38,579 nt of DNA from Plantago elongata (taxonomy: Eukaryota; Streptophyta; Magnoliopsida; Lamiales; Plantaginaceae): contig JAYMSP010000946.1 in NCBI GenBank assembly GCA_036897095.1, positions 1-38,579 of the forward strand, written 5' to 3'. The translations under genes were made by a program, and so were the position numbers. Below are positions 9,817 through 21,473 of this stretch, piece after piece. Each line of letters begins with the position of its first letter. Positions within the stretch are counted from its first letter, which is position 1. The notes beneath the pieces are model-generated. The model saw only the letters and a list, made by a program, of their open reading frames with translations. It was not told the origin of the DNA and did not search any database.

Positions 9817-10720
9817 TGAAACTGTACCTGTAGATTCTTTCATTTCTTTCAAACACGATAACATATTTATTGGAGATAAAGCAACTTAATAACTGAGTTG
9901 CACTTCGTTATACATCGTACTTATAGAATTGATGCAATCAATGATCAGTTATCGATCGAGTTGCAACTTTCAAATCAATTTAAGATTATCGAAAATACAT
10001 GCAAGTAGGATGTATATAATTCCGAATCCTAGCATCGTCAATAGTACGTACGTGGAAGGATATAATCATATGTTCGACATACGAATGAAGCTGGTTTTGC
10101 GCCGTTGGTTTTATGAATCATCTAGACATCTAGTGCTCTATTGAGTTTTTGGATTTAAATATTATTGTCAAGCATCCGATTCTATTCTTCTTAAAATCAA
10201 GCCATTTTTCATTAACAACTAGCTTCGTCTTTCACTTTTTTATTGAAGAGGTGATACCTACGTTGATATCTTCACTAAAATTTATTTAATTAAATTAAAA
10301 TATAATATAAATTATAATTAAAGTAGATTTAAAGTGAACTGAATGAAACTAAACTAAACTAACTTTAAATTAAAAAAAATTATAGCTTAGTTCTTCATGA
10401 CTTTTAAAATGAATTTGATTTACATTGTAATTTATGATCAATTTTGATTCTAATTTTTGTAATAGGACAGACACTTAACATGAAAATGTTTATGGCCATC
10501 GAATTCATCAGATTTCGATTAATTAGTGATCATTGATACTTCATTTTTATTCCGATAATAAGGTGACGCATAATTAATGAGTCATTTGTTCGGTCGATTT
10601 TGGTTCGATCATAATAAATGTACATCAACTAAAAGAATGTTCGGTGGGTGATATAAAATGACTACTACAATAAGGTGGATGAAAAGAATATAGTCTAGAT
10701 AAGGGATCTGAGGTAAGCAC
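9817..10720. other. Intergenic stretch between the BAHD pseudogene and the USP gene
   Basis: AT-rich, with no gene or clear repeat structure seen. A 71-codon open frame at 9929-10144 matches nothing I recognise. Confidence 0.5.
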
Positions 10721-10728
10721 TATATATA
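10721..10728 (+). promoter_or_regulatory. TATA box of the universal stress protein gene
   Basis: TATATATA lies 123 bp before the start codon, followed by a C/A-rich leader. Confidence 0.55.
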
Positions 10729-10843
10729 GTCCAAGTGATCACCCAAGTCCAAAACATTAAAACGTCATATCTTTCTAGTGTCTTCAAGAACATCTTGTTC
10801 TATCACTAATCGAACAAAAATACTAGCAAAATCCCAAATAGTA

Positions 10844-11912
10844 ATGGCAAAAGCACGTTCATTTGGCATAGGCATGGATTATTCAGCAACAAGCAAATTA
10901 GCTCTGAAATGGGCTATTGATAATCTCATTGAAGAAGGTGATCGGATCATCGTTGTTCATGTTGCTTCTCCAAAATCAGACCCTACTAATAAGCAGCTTT
11001 TTCAGGATACTGGCTCACGTAAGTATACACTCATTCGTCTCGAATTCAACTTACTAATCTCTCGTTTTGTTGTGTTTCGAGTTTGATGATGATCATTTTG
11101 TTTGATTGTTTCAGCTTTGATTCCTTTGGAAGAATTTAAAGAAGTCAATGTTTGCAAGAAATATGGCCTCACACCTGATCCTGATGTTCTTCATATGCTT
11201 GATAATGTCTCTAAGACCAAAAGGGTATCTATCATAACAATTCTCTTTTCTTCTTTTACTTTCTCATGTTCATACACATGTTTTATGGTTATAAAACCTT
11301 ATATGTTGTATTAGTGTTTTATCAGTTGTACGTATCATATACATTATATGTTACACTGTATGATACATTCAAATATTATGAGTATGCAAGATGTTGTAAG
11401 GTTGGAAAAAAACATCTAATATCATTGAGAATCAATGATATATGATAGGACCATTTGCCACCACACATGTTACACTAATTGCTTTAATTTGCACCAATAT
11501 AATAGTTTAATCGTCAAACACAAGTTATTCTTTAAATTTTTTTCGTATTAATAGCATGACTTGTAAAATACAGGTGGTGGTGTTCGCAAAGGTGTATTGG
11601 GGTGATCCCAAAGAAAAGATGTTGCACGCAGTGGAACAACTTGAGCTAGATTCACTCGTTGTTGGAAGTAGAGGATTGGGACCCATCAAGAGGTACGTTT
11701 TCCCCCGGCCTAGTTTCTCTAGGTCGTGAAATTGATATTTCAAAACTTTTGACGGAAGGTATTTATTCATAATTTTTCAAAGGAAATAGGTGGGATTTTG
11801 AGTTTGATAAGTGAATTTGATATGCAGGGTGTTGCTTGGAAGTGTGAGCAACTATGTGGTGCAAAATGCGAATTGTCCAGTTACAGTTGTGAAGAGCACT
11901 CTGGCTAAATGA
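10844..11912 (+). CDS. Universal stress protein (UspA-fold) family protein (4 exons, 162 aa)
   Basis: Exons are 10844-11018, 11115-11224, 11574-11692 and 11828-11912. All have GT-AG borders and the frame is kept throughout. The protein begins MAKARSFGIGMDYSA, a first beta strand with the acidic residue typical of USP proteins. It ends with the ATP-binding signature G126-x2-G129-x9-G139-S140 and a closing CPVTVVK strand. At 162 residues it is a stand-alone single USP domain, like the many small plant USPs, which are thought to bind ATP or AMP and respond to hypoxia, drought or pathogens. The start is the first ATG that gives the conserved N-terminus; an in-frame upstream GTG at 10778 is not used. 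Its exact biochemical role is unknown. Confidence 0.93.
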
Positions 11913-12705
11913 TTCTTTTGATAAAGCGTGTGTAGAATATGTATGTGTGTGAGTGACACTTTGTGATCACACCCAAAAGAAAAAGGAGAAAAAAAGAGTT
12001 TTTCAATTTTTATTGTCGAGTGTATGATTGTTCTTGGCATCTTTAGACAAGTTGTTAGGTTTGCTTAATGATATGGTTTTGATGTGTACATGGACTTCTT
12101 CAAGTTTGATGATTTATCGATGTTTAAGTACCATTAATATAGTGATGTTTCGTCTAAATAATATATTATATTTTTATCGAATAAGATATTTAAATGAAGA
12201 TAAACATATATTAGTGGCCCTTATACTACCCTCTTACTAGCTATCCCTCTTCATGTCCATTTAATTTATTTTTGAAAGGTTTTTTCTTCAATTCTTGATG
12301 AATAAAATAAGGGGTAAATTAAACGTACGTGATTAAATTTTTTTTATATAATTATGTTTAGCAAAACTAATTGAAAAGTTAGTTGATAGATAGATGATAA
12401 CGTTAAAATTAACTTAATTAGATTCTTAAACTAGTTAAATATTGACTAAATTTAGGAACTGGGCTTTAGGAAACATTAATGAAGAAAAGTGTACTTCCAA
12501 CAAATATGGATATGAATGGATATCAAATACTTAACAAAACTCACATTAATTCAAAAGTATCATAGTAATACATCTTCACAACAATGTAACAATAATGCTC
12601 CAACCAAATAAGCTACTATTTCCGATCACCAAAATACAAATAATTAAGCATCAATGTTTATTAATCACCAAGTCACCATTATTCAAAAAAAAATCAATTA
12701 ACTCA
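11913..12705. other. Convergent intergenic region between USP and GAD
   Basis: It holds the 3' untranslated regions of the forward USP gene and the reverse GAD gene and otherwise AT-rich DNA. I see no further gene. Confidence 0.5.
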
Positions 12706-15700
12706 TTAGCAAACTCCATTAGTCTTCTTCTTGTCAGCAACCATTTTCTTCCAAGCTGCAGTCACCTCCCTCTGCACTTCCAAGGCAGTTTTCTTAATCG
12801 TTGATGCTTCATGGTTTGTTGTAATACTCAGCTTCTCCGAAACTCTAGAAGGAAGCGTATCCAACTCGTGCAACACTTTCTCTATGTCGCAGACAAGCCT
12901 CTCAGCCAGGGTCCTGGAGAAGTCCTCACGGATGACCACACGTAGGACTGTCACGTGCTGAGCATCCGGTGGCATGGTGTAGGCTGGGACGATCCAGCCA
13001 AATCGGCGGAGCATGTCAGAGATTTCGAACTCGTTGTGGGCAGAGTGATCTTTGAGGCTGAATGCCACCAGGGGCACACCTTCATCCTTTGAGACGATGT
13101 TGAACCGTCCTGTTTTTTCCAAACCTTCCTTGAGCACCGTTGCGTTCTCTTGGCAGTTCTCCATGATCATGCGGTATCCCTGAGGTAATAGTGGTCATTT
13201 ATCAATACAGACATTCCGATAGACATTCGTGCAAACTAGTTAAATTTGAGTTTGTGTAACTGGAGGTATTGCTTATGGGAAATGTGTAATGTACCTCGTG
13301 ACCTAAGCGAATGAGTTGGTAGTATTGAGCAATAACTTGACTAGAACCTGCAAGATTAGATCTCATTTAGGAACCACGCAACATTGATTGAATCAGGACT
13401 GCAGATTTGAAACGAAACGGGAACATATATGCACGTACCTTTAGAGAAGTTGAGAGTGAATGTGGGCTGATCAGCTCCAAGATAATTGATGTGGAAGATA
13501 AGCTCATCAGGCAAGTCCTCCTTGTTCCTCCAGACGACCCACCCGATCCCAGCGTACACAAGCCCATACTTGTGTCCACTAACATTAATACTCTTCACCA
13601 ATGGCAACCTGAAGTCCCATTCCAATTCTGGGTACAAGAATGGTGCAATGAATCCACCACTTGCTGCATCCACATGGATTGGTGTGTCCCATCTGCACAA
13701 CAAATTGCAAGAACAGTTAATGAACAAGTCATGACCAATTCTTTTTATTTCGATGACGTGGGGAACCTGCAGCCGGTTCAAGAAAAAGGAAAAATGTTTA
13801 TTACCCTGTTTCTTTGTTCTTTTCAACCAAGAGATCGTTCAAGCGCTTAACATCTTCGAACTCTCCATTCAAAGTCGAACCCAAGATAGCCGCGACACAA
13901 ATGGTGTTCTCGTCGACCATCTCAGCGGCCTTCTCAGGGTCCATAACGTAGTATCCGTCCCTCAACTTGACTTCCTTGAGCTCGACTTCAAAGTAACGAG
14001 CGAATTTCTCCCAGCACACTTGGACATTGGCACCAGTCACAATGTTGGGCTTGTCACAAGGTTTTCCAAGTGCCCTCATCTTGTTCTGCCACTTTCTCTT
14101 GAATGCCAATCCAGCGAGCATAATGGCTTCCGATGATCCTACTGTTCCGACTCCAACGGCTGTCTCACCGTCTTCTAGTGGAGCGTTGAATAGGTGTGCA
14201 ATCATGTTCACGCATCGATTCTGATTAGTTCAAAAATGATCAATCATCAGTAAATTAATAAATAAAAATCAGTTGATATCTAATGTTAAGGCAGGATCAT
14301 TAATCACAAGTAAAAACTGTCTGAATAGTACTGATTCATATTCTCTTTGGAGAAAAGTCAGAGGTCATATTATCCTTAGTACCTACTCCGACATTATTGG
14401 ACTCGTCAGGATATAGATTTTGTCACCCTCTATTAATTCATTCGTTCCGGAGAACTTTAGTACATTATTAATTTCATCGTATAAAAAAATAGTATTATTA
14501 GGAAAAGATATTATAATCTAATCTAACTTAATTGACCATTTCAAACCAAATTCTAACATATATATGACTGTGCTGCTTGAGACTGGTGACTGGTGAGAGT
14601 TGACAAGTCTTCATTTCTGTATATTTATTGATTACTTAATTAACCAAAGTCACAATGTTTACGTGGCAATTTTTAATTGGAGGATCCCTTTTCAAATAAA
14701 CTTTAGAATTGGCAATAATTGTCGTTGAAAAAGAAGTGGAAATGGAATATTTAGCTCTCCGTTAGTTAAGGCTTGACATTAACAAATCAATTACATAAAA
14801 TCAATTTATTCGATTGTTTAGTATGCAATTTTAATATAAAGTATTTATAGCCTTTAACTATTTTAATTATAATATTAAATTTAACTTGATTTTATGTAAT
14901 TTAAAAAGTGGATTAACTCGACTTTAAATTACCTGAGGACTGATTGAGATAGAATTTAAGTGGCTTTTTTTAATTGAAATTGAATTTTTTTATGTATAAA
15001 ATATTCAATTTGAGTGAGGAAATGACCGCTCCAGCGATATGTCAGACAGGTCCCCAAGTTCTTTACCAACCATTTTATTTTATGGCTTTGCAAACATATG
15101 AAATATGTGGTAGGACACAAGAAAATGAAGGGCATATGTCCCTATTATAAGTGTGTTCCCATCAATGATTATGACAACAAAATAATAACTGGATTTCTTT
15201 CGCACTTGTGAGTTGAGGACCATAAAAACCAATTTACTTGCTTTTCCAAATGCCACTAATATCTAATAAATACTTTTTATTTTTTAAGTTTAGAGATCCT
15301 ATGTATCATGGGTATTTTCAAAAGATTAAATATTAGTAGTATACTTTTAATAATATTTTAATAATTATCCTTTTCATTACTTTGGAGTAATTATAGTAGT
15401 TAATCAATTTTAAAATATCAAATATCATATACTTTGCGGTAAGTTGATCATTATAGATAAAGAATTGATCCCAAATAGACAGGCAACCACTTAGACGACA
15501 ATAAAAGCATAGTCTTATATATACTTTAAAAGGGCATAATATTTTAAAATCATGTAAAGTCAATATTGTTACAAAAATTAGATGCCAAAAGGATATAATC
15601 AAAATCAAATTATGCAATTAATGATTTTCTCCACCAGTATTTTATTTAAATAATGTTTTCAAAATCCACAAAAAAATTGCACTCTCATCAATTATTACTC

Positions 15701-16441
15701 CCTCTCATTGATCCAAGCAAGAAATGGTGATAGATCACTTTTGGAAGGATTAAAAAAATTATCTACCCAATGTTGGTTTGTGTCCACATTCAATCAACTT
15801 GCTAATAATCCAATTATTTATCTTTCTATGTGGATTAGAGACGACTTCTTATTAAAATAAAAAATGTTGCTCCGCCACTCATAAACAAACCGACAACAGT
15901 GCTCAGCTGAATTATTAGCACGTACTAAAAAACTAGCAAATATAGCGACCAATCGAAAGCGAAAGACAGATAATTCGACTAAATATAATTAAGCTTGCCT
16001 GTAACTCAGTGGTAACAGGGTACTCATCCATGTCAACGTAATTCTTGTTAATAGAAGACATGATGAGCTTGTCACACTCTGGCTCCATCCAAGTGGTCAC
16101 AAATGACGCCAAATTCAGCCTCGGGTTCCCGTCAAGCATCAGCTCATCGTTGATGATCTGGTACGCTGCTTCTTTCGGGATCGAATTCTCCGGCATCTGG
16201 AACCTGCAAGTTTGAAATTATCGAAAATATTATGTATAAAATTATTTTCTTTTAAAACTTTAGTGGGACAAACACTGGTTAGGCCCCATTCTTAATTCCG
16301 CCCCTGAAAAAAAAGTATTTGATTATTCGTGATCAAAGGAAATAATCACCTGGGAAGGGAGGTGCGGACATATCGGGAAGCGAAGGTGGAATGGACGGAC
16401 ATGTCCGATTCGGAGTTGGTTCTGGCTTTGGAGAGAACCAT
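12706..16441 (-). CDS. GAD: Glutamate decarboxylase, calmodulin-binding plant type (6 exons, 497 aa)
   Basis: In transcript order the exons are 16441-16350, 16203-15999, 14220-13805, 13692-13439, 13347-13295 and 13179-12706. They join in frame to 497 residues, standard for plant GAD. The enzyme is cytosolic, uses pyridoxal phosphate and converts L-glutamate plus a proton into GABA and CO2. Visible landmarks are the N-terminal RYVRTSLP motif, the HVDAASGGF cofactor pocket (244-252) and the Schiff-base lysine K279 in SGHKYG. The C-terminal tail has W483 within a Lys-rich stretch (AAWKKM, then DKKK), the autoinhibitory calmodulin-binding segment that makes the enzyme respond to calcium. The intron after exon 2 (1778 bp) has a GC donor (CAG|GCAAGC) rather than GT; every other intron is GT-AG. 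A TATA-like element is at 16576-16583. The identification is secure, but which GAD isoform it represents is not. Confidence 0.97.
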
Positions 16442-16575
16442 GATGGATTGATGAATCGAGATTCAGAAATGGGATTGTTTTGATGATTTGAGATGAGATA
16501 TTTTCGCACTGTTTGAGTGTTTTGGAATGAAATGGTATGAATGAGAATGAGTGATAGATGTGGCAACTTGTGCTT

Positions 16576-16583
16576 ATTATATA
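16576..16583 (-). promoter_or_regulatory. TATA box of the GAD gene
   Basis: TATATAAT on the minus strand lies about 135 bp before the GAD start codon. Confidence 0.55.
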
Positions 16584-16926
16584 GTGATTGGGGGAGGGGT
16601 ATATTGGGAAATGGACGAATTGGGTACCACGAAGTCTCAATAACTAACCAAAAGATTGTTGGGTATTGTTTTGACTTTCTACAAAATTATACTCGCTCCG
16701 TTCCGTTCTAAAATATTTTTACTATTTTAAATTTGTACTATATTCAACTTTAATTAAATTACTTTTGAAAAATTTAATAATATAATTGAAAGAATTCATT
16801 AAAACAAAAGGGATAATTTTATATTATTCATAAAATGTTTTCTAGATATAATAAAATAAAATTTTAAACTTTCCTTATGTTTTATTGAATATATTACTAT
16901 AATTCTTTGAAATTTTATTTGTGATC

Positions 16927-16985
16927 AAAGTTAATTGTATTGATTGTTAATTAGTGTAAATTGTATTGATTGTTAATTGGTGCAA
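16927..16985. repeat. 28-bp tandem duplication
   Basis: AATTGTATTGATTGTTAATT occurs twice, one directly after the other, with AGTGTA and GGTGCA as the linkers. It is a simple local duplication with no evident function. Confidence 0.7.
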
Positions 16986-19570
16986 ATTGAACAACTGATA
17001 GATCGATAGGAGTAAGCATTTTACTAATAACATTGATAGTTTTTTTTAGCTTTTGTTTTTACATAAATTGCATATGAAACGCATTCTTCTATCCCGATAA
17101 ACTTTATAATTTATACGTTATGATGAATACGTAGTTTTATATTTAAATAATTAATAAAAATGAAAATGAAATAAAAATAGTGTATACTTTTAATAGTTAA
17201 GTATGTCATCTATGTATAAAATTGAGATTTTTTATTACTAATATATTTTTAATCATGACTCTTTTTAGTAAAATTAGCTAAAAAAGATAGTTAGTAGCTG
17301 AAAAGGTAACTAATCAGGTAATTAATTGTATTATTAATTAGTTTTTCAAACTAACTAGTTTGTTTAAAAATCTGTGCGTTGAATGAAAATTGAAGTAATG
17401 CGAGACGGAGTGATTATTTAATTAGATTTATTAATTGGGTAGTCAATCCGTGTGTTCTATTGGCTGGAAGGAGAAAAGTGGGTCACACAGTCATGGCCAA
17501 GGGGCTACTTGGGTAGTTTTGGGTAGGCTCTGAAATCGTCGGTCGATATTCGTTTTTGGGTAAATCAAAACGCGTTTATTACTTAATCAAAAACATTACA
17601 CGTCAACACTCAGACTTTGCACTTTGCTACTTTCTCTTTTCACACTTTCGAATTGTGAAAATATGAAAACTCGTTTCTCAAGTTCTGAATCTTATTTAAT
17701 CCATGGTCTATTTTGGACAATGATGAAGAAAGTTTCTTTTGGAGATTGTAGGTGGATGTTTGATCATTTATCGAACACCGTACTGAATAGATCACACACG
17801 TTGAAAGTAAATTGTGAAATCGATCAAGATCGATCTTTTAAGGCAGGTTATCTCATTAAATACTTGTAACATACTTTCATTAAACATTTTTTCCACTCGA
17901 GTGACATAATTTATCGTTCCCTGTTCCGGTTCTATATCCGATCGACCAACTACTTGGATATTTTCACTCAAATGATTGAGCCAAATATACATGGAATTTG
18001 ATCTGTAAAGGTGCATTATATATGTATGCCTGTCCCGACACCTTGTTAAATATAGTATAATTCAGATTTCATGACACTTAAGTTTTCTACTTTATACTCA
18101 TATGCTTTTCATTAAACAAAGTCATCAGGATGAGTTGAATATAAATTTAAAATCTCAAATTAAAAATAAATAAATGTTAGTAACAAGAGTTTATTGTTTA
18201 GTGGTGAACAAAACCCTCTATTAGAGATCACAATCTAAATTCAAAAGGTTACATACTACTTACTTATTCCGAATCAAAGCGGTACAAAATAGTTATCACG
18301 ATTTTAAAAATGTAGGGTTTTGTTCAAATACAACAAAATTAGAGGACACATCCCGAATATATAATCGTAACCTGCAAGGAAGTACGTACGATCCAACTCA
18401 AAAGTATAGTGATTATCTAGTATAGAGATACAAAGGTGAGTTAACTTTTTGGTTAGTTGAGAATAGTCTAAGTTAATAGTGAGTGATAAAAATCGGTGTT
18501 TGTTATATAAAATGTAGAAGAAAAAAATGAACTTTTTGTAAGATTGAAGTTATGTTTTTGATATATCTAAGGCTATCTGACTGACATAGATGATGTTTCG
18601 TTGAGTTGGGATTGCTAAGTTAACAAAAAAACAATTAAAGAGGAAGTAAAAATAGGGTAGAAAGTGAATGGTAATTGTATAATTGATAAAATATTAATTA
18701 AATTTATTTTAATGTAAAGAATACAAAATAAATACTTTAAAACATTTTATCAGATAAACAATTGCTTTTATAGTGTACTAAACACGTTAATATATAGTTT
18801 ATTCGTTATTTTAATACATTTTCAGTTTAAACTACACATCTATTTCAATTTAGTAAGACAGTATAAATTTCTTACCTTCATAATATATAAAATATTATTT
18901 CGTATTTAGCAAAAATCATCGTGGGTTTAATATTTACGTAAATTTACTCCTCTTGGTCATGCCACTGCCACATGCCCAAATTGACTAGCTTATACTAATG
19001 AATTTCGTTATTCCAACTGAAAAGCTAGATAATGTTGATTATTATCCAACTTGTCTTTATAGTATTAAAAACGATATTATACAACATGCAAAGCAACTAG
19101 CTTGCTAATTGCTATACCTACCATCGCAACAATAAATGTTACTAGTATTAGAATATTTTATATTAAATTACTAATTATTAATGAGAATGTGATGGGACTT
19201 CTTTTGCTTCAATTATTTGTGGAGTAAAATTATGAATATTCCCATTTTATTTGGTTCTTAGTGGATGTCTATTACTCTCATATTTCAACATTTCAATCGG
19301 AAAAAAGGGAAACAAACCGATTAATATACCCTAATATTTAATCAAAGATTACTATTCATAAATAAAACAGTTATGATATACTATAAAATATGTCAACGTG
19401 AAAAAGCGCGTAAGCGAATTAATCTGAAATGAAAAAATGAAATATTTAAAGTTCAATTAGAAGTCAATTTTAAGATTACATATTTAAAGTAATTTAATAA
19501 TTACATAATGTGTTATAAAATATATGTGTTGGTTTATAACACTAATATACGTATCATTTATTACATGTAG

Positions 19571-19880
19571 TGAGTTAGTGGCGAAGGCAAAGGGGTGCGG
19601 ATGGGTGCAGCCGCACACCCGAAACTCCGTCGAGCTTTAATATTTAGTATGTTAATTCTATTACTTTTATTGTTGAATTGGTATAAATTTAACATTTTAT
19701 TGATGAATATGATTGCTAATTTTACTCTATTTATCATTTTCAACTAATATGTTAATACTTAAAATATGAAAATTTTACGTCAATTCAATTCTACGGCCAA
19801 GTTTAATTAACCAGACTTCATTTATCTTTAAAAGAATTATATTTTACCTCCCTTAAATTCGAGTTCAGGCTCCGGCCCTC
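19571..19880. mobile_element. Possible hAT-like transposon relic
   Basis: The left end TAGTGGCGAAGGCAAAGGGG resembles the start of common asterid repeats of the GGCGGAGCC type. The right end near 19870 reads GGCTCCGGCCCTC, roughly its reverse complement. I could not find a convincing target duplication, so the borders are approximate. Confidence 0.3.
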
Positions 19881-21473
19881 AGTCATGGCAAGTTGATAAC
19901 CGGGGCATGTACGTAACTTTCCGTGTTATGCACTCCGATCCAGTGGAAACATTATTGGCCTATAAGTTTGCAAATTCCAACTAGCCTTTTACTTTCAATT
20001 TTTAATTGAGCCATGACGATTTTTCTTAGACGAACATAGTTTTGACTTGCTGTTGGACAATTCTAGACCACTGCGACTCAACAATTTGAGTTCAAACCAA
20101 ACAATTCCTTTTTCTGAAACAAACGAATTTCAACTTTTTGATTAAACTTATAGCACTTGGTTTTTGAAAGGTATTGATGCCTTCGAATTAGTGACCCGAG
20201 GTTAATTACGCATGATAATATTCAAAGTAGGAACATATGACACACGCTAATAAAATAATGTAGACGAACTCTATAATTATAAATACTCATAACATTACGA
20301 AAATTTTAGAGCAATCATATAATTAAAATAGTAGTAATATACTTCTTGTAACTAATAATCATTATTTCGTTAATATTTTCTATTTAAGTTAGTTCGATTC
20401 GTTTTAAAATATGTATATTCAAATTAAGAATTTTACGATGCTAAAGTATATACACATGCATGTAGAGGGAAAAATCAAACTGTTAATAGGAAAGTTCTAC
20501 GCAGCCTGGTTGCAATAATATGGTTACAGGATGCAAGATGAAATTAATATTGAAAACAAACTATACATAACAATAATTGTATAGTTTGGAAAGTTGAAGT
20601 TTGACCAAGATGTCCCATTTGAGAGACTATACTGGGTCCATTATAGACAAGAGCCATAGGAATGTTCATCTCAAGTTTCAACATCGAAGAAGCCTTCATG
20701 GCTTGATGTGTATTTTGTCTTATGGGTTATTCATCGACTTCCATTTTAATTTGGCTAGAATCACATCTAGTGATTACCTAGTTTAATTGTACTTTTTAAT
20801 AATGGATATTTATTATTGTCTCAAGAGTTTGAAAGTCATAAAAATTGAATTAAGTCGGGTACTATACTTGTAACTGGTAAATTTGTAAGAGAGGTAAGAG
20901 TTGCTTAAATTTTTGTAGAGAATGGCTGATAAAATGCCTCTCACTTATAAGTTGGTAGACTCGAACTCAACACGTGATAATAGAGAGGCAAGTTTGGATC
21001 CAGCCGAAGAACCGATACAATTTGAGTAGTCTATAAACTCTAATACAATGACGAAATGAAACCATCTACATTTTAAGAGATCATGTAACGAAAGAGAGTT
21101 GTTCAATATTTTACAGAATAAGCTGTCACATAACAAAACTAATTTAAATAATTGAACTTTTAATTACACGAACTTGAACTACTTACCGTCCTTAATTGGT
21201 TACCAATGTTATTTTTTATTTAAATTATATTAGTTCATCTAAACTACCTTTAATACATCGAACATGAAATATGATTATACTGACATGCTCATGTCATTTT
21301 ACTTACCATATATGAACCTTAGTAATTTTTATATGTACACAAATTATACAATTTGTGTTCAAACGTTTATAGTCGAGTGATAAATGAAGAGTAAATTCAA
21401 TACTCCAATATTTTGACTTTTACATTTTCCATCTTCGTCTTCGTCAAAATTGACCTGTACAACAAGCAACGAA

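Larger units (their letters stand above)
16600..21473. other. Long gene-free stretch between GAD and the ABC1 kinase gene
   Basis: The stretch is about 4.9 kb and very AT-rich. A 28-bp tandem duplication is at 16927-16985. Motifs like CTCGCTCCGTTCC near 16693 and, inverted, GAGACGGAGTGA near 17402 recall Stowaway-type ends (CTCCCTCCGTCCC), but they are 700 bp apart with diverged arms. A possible transposon is at about 19570-19880. Open frames at 17624-17869 and 20601-20786 code for nothing I recognise. The last few hundred bases should include the promoter of the kinase gene, for which I see no clear TATA box. Confidence 0.5.

Noticed and set aside
10778..10843. Upstream in-frame extension of the USP gene by 22 codons
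   Set aside because: The extension begins with GTG, which is not used as a start in plant nuclear genes except rarely. The ATG at 10844 gives the normal USP N-terminus.
12731..14224. Forward-strand open frames over the GAD exons (for example 13407-13850 and 13753-14136)
   Set aside because: They are antisense shadows of the GC-richer GAD coding exons; the minus strand gives the conserved enzyme.
16690..17418. Possible Stowaway-like element with CTCCGT-type ends
   Set aside because: The ends are diverged and 700 bp apart, far longer than Stowaway MITEs, and the TA duplication cannot be verified.
17624..17869. Open frame of about 80 codons in the gene-poor region
   Set aside because: No family recognised, no splice or promoter context, and length within chance expectation for this region.
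20601..20786. 61-codon open frame
   Set aside because: Isolated, unlike any protein I know, in a transposon-rich AT-rich stretch.
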